From contig NC_092566.1 in assembly GCF_037975245.1 (NCBI RefSeq), positions 10,377,501 to 10,435,000 of the forward strand: a stretch of 57,500 nt of DNA. Reading direction: 5' to 3'. Origin of the DNA: Apostichopus japonicus. Taxonomy: Eukaryota > Echinodermata > Holothuroidea > Aspidochirotida > Stichopodidae. The translations under genes were made by a program, and so were the position numbers. The notes under the pieces were generated by a model. That model was not told the DNA's origin and did not search any database. It was given only the letters and a program-made list of their open reading frames with translations. This document shows positions 51,817-57,500 of this stretch, one piece after another. Numbering within the stretch: position 1 is the stretch's first letter; every line of letters begins with the position of its first letter.

Positions 51817-52352
51817 CAGGGGTTCCCTAACTTGGGTGCATGAATCCCAGGGGGGTACGTGAGTCCATCCCAGGGGGTTGGTGAGACGTTTTTGAAAGTG
51901 AAAACTAGAGTACTTTTTGTTGAACTAAAATCTGATATATCATATAGGCTAATTTAGTAATGTACAAATGTCGCGACTTTCGATAAACTCTTTTCGCGTT
52001 CCATGCGCATATGTTGCCATATTAGTACCATACCGAGCATGTGATAAATAACTGAATTATTAAACAGACACAGGCCGCATGAATTTGGTGAAGTTGGTGT
52101 ACGCATGACAGTACGTCGTGCAGATAAAGAGCTGATCTGATCTTGAAGTTTCCAAATAAATATTTGTTCATCTCTTGTGCTTTTTTTCATTACAATATTA
52201 CACTATGAACTAGATCTTTTACAAAGCACTGTTATGCGTATTATTGTATAATAATGACTCAGATCGTGTCTCGAAAAGATGGGGGTTCGTGGACAACTCT
52301 GACATCCACAGGGGGTTCGTGGGGGGGGGGGGATAAAGTTAGGGAAACCCTG
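51817..52352. mobile_element. hAT-like MITE, copy 2 (536 bp)
   Basis: It has the same termini as the copy at 28626 (CAGGGGTTCCCTAACT; TTAGGGAAACCCTG), in the same orientation. Flanking 8-mers are ATGTAGAG (51809-51816) and GTGTAGAG (52353-52360), 7 of 8 identical: a hAT-type target-site duplication. It is about 190 bp longer than copy 1, mostly because of a block at about 52045-52195 absent there. It ends about 170 bp inside the intron from the exon 1 splice donor, so it is close to splicing signals. Confidence 0.86.
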
Positions 52353-52520
52353 GTGTAGAGTTTAGAGTTACTTTAACCACATGTGTTCAGCCATCACGTT
52401 TTGGAACTGTTATTTCCAATTATATATAGCTCTATCTACCGGTACCACTCATTACGGTATGGTGTTACGTTAATCTGTACATCGATGTACATCAAGCGAA
52501 AAGTGATTTTGTATTTTTAC

Positions 52521-53282
52521 CTTTAATTTTGATTCCGTCAGTTTCTTGTCTCTCTTTTCCTCCTTCTCTCCGGGTGTTTTTCTGCTCCACATAACGAGTC
52601 CTATCCGACCATAGCAAACCGCCAATATTAATAATGGAATCACATATTGGACTGCGATTGCGCAAAAGGAATAGAGTTTATCACTTTTCCAATTACCGCC
52701 TTCCGTACAGACTGGTGGTAGACCCAGATCGTCGTAAAAATTCAAATCTGTAAAGATGGCGACGGGAAGAGCGAAAGCGCACGAACAGATCCATATCGTG
52801 AAGATGATTATTAATGCTTTAGTCTTACCGAGTTTCGGTCGAAGCGGATACAATATAACGGAATATCTATCCAAACTGATGACAACTAGTGTAAATATGC
52901 TCACCGAAATGGAGACGTTTTGGATGAACTGGACCAGTTTGCACATGAAGCGACCGAACGGCCACGATAAGTACATTGTTGAATAATAAGTGAAATTGAT
53001 ACACATTAACGCCGCCAGCAGATCACTCACGGCTAAATTCACGATGAAATAATTCGTCGGTGTACGCATGCGTCGGTTCCATAGCACGATATATATCACG
53101 ATTGCATTGCCACCGACACCGAGGACGGTTATCACGGCAAACAACAGCGCCAATATAATCTGAAGCCATAACGGCTCCTCATAGAATTGTGGATATCCAT
53201 AAGCAGTCGTGTAGGAAGGCGTAGTCATGTTGATTATAAACTCCAAAGTGGCACCTGTAGCGAAACTGTAAACTTCAGTCAT
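52521..53282 (-). CDS. Class A neuropeptide GPCR, coding exon 1 (N-terminus to ICL3)
   Basis: 254 codons, residues 1-254 of a 400-residue receptor. The start ATG at 53282 has A at -3; the next in-frame Met is residue 19. The N-terminus has no cleaved signal and one glycosylation site (N18). TM1 (about 38-68) has GN at 58-59 (N1.50); TM2 has NLAVSD with D87 (2.50); ECL1 has WPFG; Cys114 and Cys192 form the TM3-ECL2 disulphide; TM3 ends DRY (138-140) followed by LYPLRPKL; TM4 has W164; TM5 has P216; ICL3 starts VMWSRKTPGEK. LYPLRPKL and the W...PG...KLVKM pattern across the junction resemble tachykinin receptors most, with GPR83 and luqin/RYamide receptors as alternatives. Probable Gq-coupled peptide receptor at the plasma membrane; ligand unknown. 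The open frame runs 16 codons into the intron beyond the AAG|GTAAAA donor. Confidence 0.94.
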
Positions 53283-54177
53283 GTTTGCTTCTTTAAAAAC
53301 GACTGGAATTTGCTTCGGAAGCTATGAAAGGGATGATTTACAGCATTAAATTTGCCTGTGAGGACACAGATTGCTTCGGAAAACAATGAAAAGTCATAAT
53401 ATGCTCAGATTTACCAAATCGTAAGATAATTTATAAATATCATGCCTTTACGGTCAAGTGATTATACTCGTTTCTGTCCAGAGATCAAAAGAGACTCACA
53501 AGAGTGTCATGTACATTCGCATATAATCCACTTTTATGAATAAAGATCTAATTGCGTAGGCTTTGGCAAGGTATAGGTTGATCCATCTCCATTAGCTTAG
53601 TTCGTTAGTATTCCAACATATCTTATGTTTCGATCATTTGCAGTATCTTCCAACCTCACACAAACTTGATCCTTATTACATTATCACATTTCTCGTATCG
53701 GACAGACAAGCTGCAAATATTTTACTGAATCCTTTCAGTTCTACAAAACTGAAAAAAAAAACATAAAAAAAAAACAAACAAACACCAAGAAACCTGTCAA
53801 TCTTTCACGGCTTAGCCGAGAAATTTCTCGTTCGTAATCCAAATCACATCCGTGTAAGAAGCATCTCCCGTAGTAACGCTAAGCAATCTTGCCAGTCACT
53901 TCAATATATTCTGAAGTCAAAACACTCGCTATTATCCCACTTTATGCTCTACAGAGCTGTATCCATATTAAATTGCCGTACACAGAGTCCACTCACAGTT
54001 GTAGTCTGCAGTCCACGAGTGTCTGTTCACTCACTGTTCTTTTTCAACTCTGGAGAAATCCCAGCCAAAAGAACTCCTTTTCAGAGAGCAAGCAACAGAT
54101 CTCTCTCCTTGCCGTGGCAAAAACTGCGTGGTTTCACAGACAGCTGTCGCCGTGAGACGGTTGGATGTCATCATCTT

Positions 54178-54220
54178 GGCCACGCCCCCTTGTCTAACTT
54201 ACTGATACTTCTGATTGGCT
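54178..54220 (-). promoter_or_regulatory. Candidate promoter: CCAAT box plus GC box
   Basis: On minus, AGCCAATCAG (54220-54211), a full NF-Y-type CCAAT box, is followed 19 bp on by CAAGGGGGCGTGGCC (54192-54178), a KLF/Sp-type GC box. Both lie about 0.9 kb upstream of the receptor start codon in a locally GC-richer patch (about 53990-54250). A start site at about 54100-54150 would fit. No TATA box is evident. Confidence 0.35.
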
Positions 54221-54761
54221 TAAAGACTGCTGTAGCGTGGGATAGTCGATGTAGGCGTTATTGGGAAATAATGACTGGATTGGGCTTAAATAAGTAAAAA
54301 AAATAACAGAAATTAACAACATTTGTTTGTAGTACCGAAATTTCCGATATATATGTTAATGTAGGACAAGATACTAAACTACAAAAACGGATAATCACAC
54401 AATTGCGGATCCAAATGAAAGAAAAGTGTTAGGAAACATCCTTGAGCAAAAAGGAATAATTTGTTTCATAAATCAGGAGATTGACTTCTGCGGGAAACAT
54501 TTTCCATATGTTTTCAGTTGTAAATGATATTGTACCTAATTAAGTTATCAATCACAAAGAACAAACCATGTAAGAGACGTTTGGTGTAAGAAAAAGTAAA
54601 TAAAATAAAATCCAGATATTTAGCTGCATTGAAATAAAATCCCCTTTCAGAGTTTTTCGAGACAGTAAGTCTGTCTCGTTGCTTCCATGGAACTTTGCTA
54701 TGTTAATCTTTACCTCACTGGATTAGTCGATTACGAATAAATTAAAAATTACATAGAAAAC

Positions 54762-55007
54762 AAATTACATAAATATTCGGAAGCAAGATTTCCATTTCTG
54801 ATCTATTTCAACGATATAAAGAAACATGTAGTCAAAATTACGCACTATTATCGCTATTTTCATTGTAGCCGTAAAATTATTTATGATTGAAGGTTTAAAG
54901 TGGATTGATAATTAAAGTTTCTCACTAAGAAAGATAATATAACGTGATGCAATTTCCACAGTAAGAAAAGTTAACGATTCGCTCGTTCATTTTTGGTGTT
55001 GAATTGC
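54762..55007. repeat. 246-bp direct repeat, copy 1
   Basis: Begins aaattacataaatattcgga and ends ttttggtgttgaattgc. It matches 55497-55742 in the same orientation with scattered substitutions and small indels; the start-to-start distance is 735 bp. No TG...CA ends, primer-binding site or polypurine tract is visible, so I do not call it an LTR. Confidence 0.88.
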
Positions 55008-55197
55008 TGAGCTTTCATCAAGGGATCGTCGACAGCCAGTAGATAGCCCCGGGGACATCACATGTCTACGGGCCCCCTTTTTGAAGTCTTCAATTTACTT
55101 TAAGTGTACTATGACAATGAACATAAATGTTACTTACTTACATATTTGTGTCTCCTAAAAGACCCTGTGTCCAGTCGTGTAGTTCCCCCTCCCCTCA

Positions 55198-55226
55198 TCC
55201 CCCACCCACCCACCCACCCACCCATT
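55198..55226. repeat. (CCCA)n microsatellite
   Basis: About six CCCA units in a C-rich patch between the two 246-bp repeats. Confidence 0.9.
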
Positions 55227-55496
55227 CATCAGACATGGCTAAACGTGATTTAAACGAGAAACGTCAGGTTCATGGTCATAATTAAAGAACAAAGAGATGA
55301 CTTGCTAGGTATTTGTTGACAGATGTTAATCGAAGTGAACAATGTAATGGAAGTGTGAATTTTTTATTGATAATGGGATCACTTGATGTGAGTAGATGAC
55401 ATTTTGAGACAAAACCTGAAAAAAAAACATATTGAATAAATGAATGAAGACAGTCAACGGATGATAAAGATGTCAGGATTAATGTGTTCATGAAAT

Positions 55497-55742
55497 AAAT
55501 TACATAGATATTCGGAAGCGAGAATTCCATTTCTGATCAATTCCAACGATATAAAGAACCATGCAGTCAAAATTACCCACTATTATCGATATTTTCATTG
55601 TAGCCGTAAAATATTTATGATTGAAGGTTTAAAGTGGATTTATAATTAAAGTTTTCTCACTAATTAAGATTTAATAACGTGATGCAATTTCCACAGTAAG
55701 ATAAGTAAAAGATTCGCTCGTTAATTTTTGGTGTTGAATTGC
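55497..55742. repeat. 246-bp direct repeat, copy 2
   Basis: Begins aaattacatagatattcgga and ends ttttggtgttgaattgc. It is the second copy of 54762-55007. Shared internal landmarks include attttcattgtagccgtaaa and gtgatgcaatttccacagta. Confidence 0.88.
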
Positions 55743-57171
55743 AAATTCAAATCCACTTGATTTACGAATTTTACGAATTTTAAGCCTGACAATGAATTTT
55801 TTATTTGGAAATAGTAGGTTGTTTTGGTAAATAAGCAAATGTGCAAAATTTAGACCTCAGAAATCAACTAAAAATAAAGAAATAATGGATTGATCTCGTG
55901 TCCAGAATTTCGATCAAATAATTCCAAACATCTGAGTGAGGCCGATAACAGTGAAATTTGAATTTTATATTTCTTGGATTCAGTGATATTTACTATAGAA
56001 CTTTGTAATGGGACAGAAAATAGGCGTTTTGTGGCTCGTGGTGTTTATTTCATACCTATTTGAAGATTCTGTGTGAGTTGAAGAATATGTGAGATAAAGG
56101 CTGAAGATTTACCGCTGGAATCATCAACTCATAAAATTCTGGCCTTTTGAAAGAATGAAACCTCACCAGCTGATGCCTTGATGAATTTAATTATATGTTT
56201 TAGTTTCTCTGATATGCTCCATTCTCATCACTCTCACCCCAACCAGACCTCGGCGAGAGGACATAAGGAAAAAAAAGGCCGAGAGAAATATGGGATTTTT
56301 AAAGAATAATGTATTTTTATTTTCATATAATGGGGAAAGGAAAAATAAAGACTTCCAGAAAATGGGGTGCCAGATGACGTAATTTTCCCGGGAGTCCGAT
56401 CTAGCTCCCACCCCCCCCCCATCGGAATGGCTGATACTATACCGACCACTTATACCTGCTGATGACATTATTCAATACGATATGTATCGGTATTCACACC
56501 TACGAGTTGTATTACGCAATTTTGTAATCCTGCACAGACGTTTCATCACCCACAAAATAACTGTAAATTACCATATTAATGTAAAAGCATGTTTGTATAA
56601 TGCTCTTGCCAGCTATTGTGGACGTTCGTTATTGATATATATATATATATATCATAAATAAGGATTGTTATAACTTTTACCATTGTTAACCTCCTTTTCT
56701 TAGTAAACTTTATGCTGCACGTCAAGTGTTTAAGTGTTTTCGGTAAGTATTGTCCACATCAAAGGGAATGTACGTAACGGACTTCTTCGATTAACTTCGA
56801 TCAATAAATAATTTCAGACATGTTTGCCTCGACATAACTGAAGAAGGACAATAAAGTGTCGCAGGTGCACACATGTCATCGTTGCTATAAACGAACTGCT
56901 ACAACATCCTTTGATTAGTACATACCACGTGGAACATAAAGTTCTTTATAATGTACACATCTTGCAAGCTCTTCTCACTATGCAAGTAGAAGACAGTTTT
57001 AAAATCATCGATCAGAAAGCATGTAATTGGATTGGCCAAGTTATTTTCAACCCATTTCTGATCTCAATTTCCCGGAGGGATGGGGAAAAAGGTCGATGAT
57101 AGTGTGAAGACTGATGACAACACATTCTTCGTAGGAGCGATGACTATATATAAAATACTTACACTTACACG

Positions 57172-57187
57172 TACACACACACGCACA

Positions 57188-57246
<59 letters not shown>
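57172..57246. repeat. Compound (AC)n(TA)n microsatellite
   Basis: acacacacgcacacgc followed by about 55 bp of alternating TA. The Tyr-Ile frames on both strands are artefacts of this repeat. Confidence 0.93.
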
Positions 57247-57249
<3 letters not shown>

Positions 57250-57500
57250 CCAATTCTATTAAATTTGTCATACTTAGTTAGCTTCAATCTGTTTGTTACC
57301 TTATGATGGAGTGCTTGAAGACAATGACTCTCTCTTCTATAAGATTTTTAACCAGATAAATACATCTGGGATTTAAGCTGTAAAGAAAGGGAAATTTCAG
57401 AAGGCGTTTCTTATTCGAAATCCAAAGGAGTATTGTCACAAAGAAATTAAAGACTTTGCTTTTCATATTCATGTATTCTAAACAGCAAAACGGGTTCCAC

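Larger units (their letters stand above)
53283..57500. other. Upstream flank of the receptor gene
   Basis: It should contain the 5' untranslated region and promoter. On minus, a plausible splice acceptor TGTGTCCTCACAG|G lies near 53357 and candidate GTGAGT donors near 53990 and 54028. A 5' non-coding exon is possible but unproven. Beyond about 54.3 kb I see only the 246-bp direct repeat, small simple repeats and short frames without domains. Confidence 0.45.

Noticed and set aside
52756-52986. Plus-strand open frame of 76 codons
   Set aside because: It is antisense to the receptor's first coding exon and shows no independent signal.
53889-54297. Open frames of 88 and 117 codons upstream of the receptor
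   Set aside because: No domain or homologous pattern; they overlap the candidate promoter and 5' region and are more likely chance frames in GC-richer DNA.
54762-55742. Small LTR retrotransposon
   Set aside because: The direct repeats lack TG/CA termini, and I see no primer-binding site or polypurine tract.

Overview
This is animal nuclear DNA: AT-rich, gene-poor, full of microsatellites, minisatellites and small transposons. It holds one convincing protein-coding gene, a class A (rhodopsin-family) neuropeptide GPCR on the minus strand. The repeated palindrome TAGGCCTA, several tRNA-derived SINEs, hAT-like MITEs and a Penelope-like retroelement remnant point to a marine deuterostome. I favour an echinoderm, but this is inference and no species can be named.

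Layout. 1-14140 is the 3' flank of the gene. It has no supported gene, but contains a 1.47-kb minisatellite of 33-bp units (about 4430-5900). 14145-14585 is the last coding exon (TM6, TM7, helix 8, C-tail). 14586-52520 is a single phase-0 intron of about 37.9 kb, and nearly all the mobile DNA sits in it. 52521-53282 is the first coding exon (N-terminus to ICL3). The two exons give a complete 400-residue receptor. 53283-57500 is the upstream flank, with a possible CCAAT/GC-box promoter near 54.2 kb and a 246-bp direct repeat.

Inside the intron: a SINE-containing segment of about 830 bp present twice in inverted orientation 19 kb apart; two nested MITEs with recognisable target-site duplications (20.1-21.4 kb); two copies of one hAT-like MITE with 8-bp target-site duplications (28.6 and 51.8 kb); an inverted pair of a second SINE family (30.7 and 31.5 kb); two foldback elements (33.4 and 38.4 kb); a 245-bp tandem duplication; a third tRNA-derived SINE; a decayed Penelope-like element with its GIY-YIG endonuclease region (36.7-37.0 kb); a 39-bp minisatellite; and long (TA)n tracts.

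The most interesting non-coding signal is a type I hammerhead ribozyme motif at 43729-43787 on the plus strand, wedged between two (TA)n tracts. Its CTGAAGA and GAAA cores are intact, stem I is a perfect 6 bp that continues past an internal loop, and a GTT cleavage triplet is present. A decayed relative lies just 3' of the Penelope-like coding remnant (37092-37178), which ties the ribozyme to that retroelement class. All structural calls come from reading the sequence by eye; no searches or folding were run.
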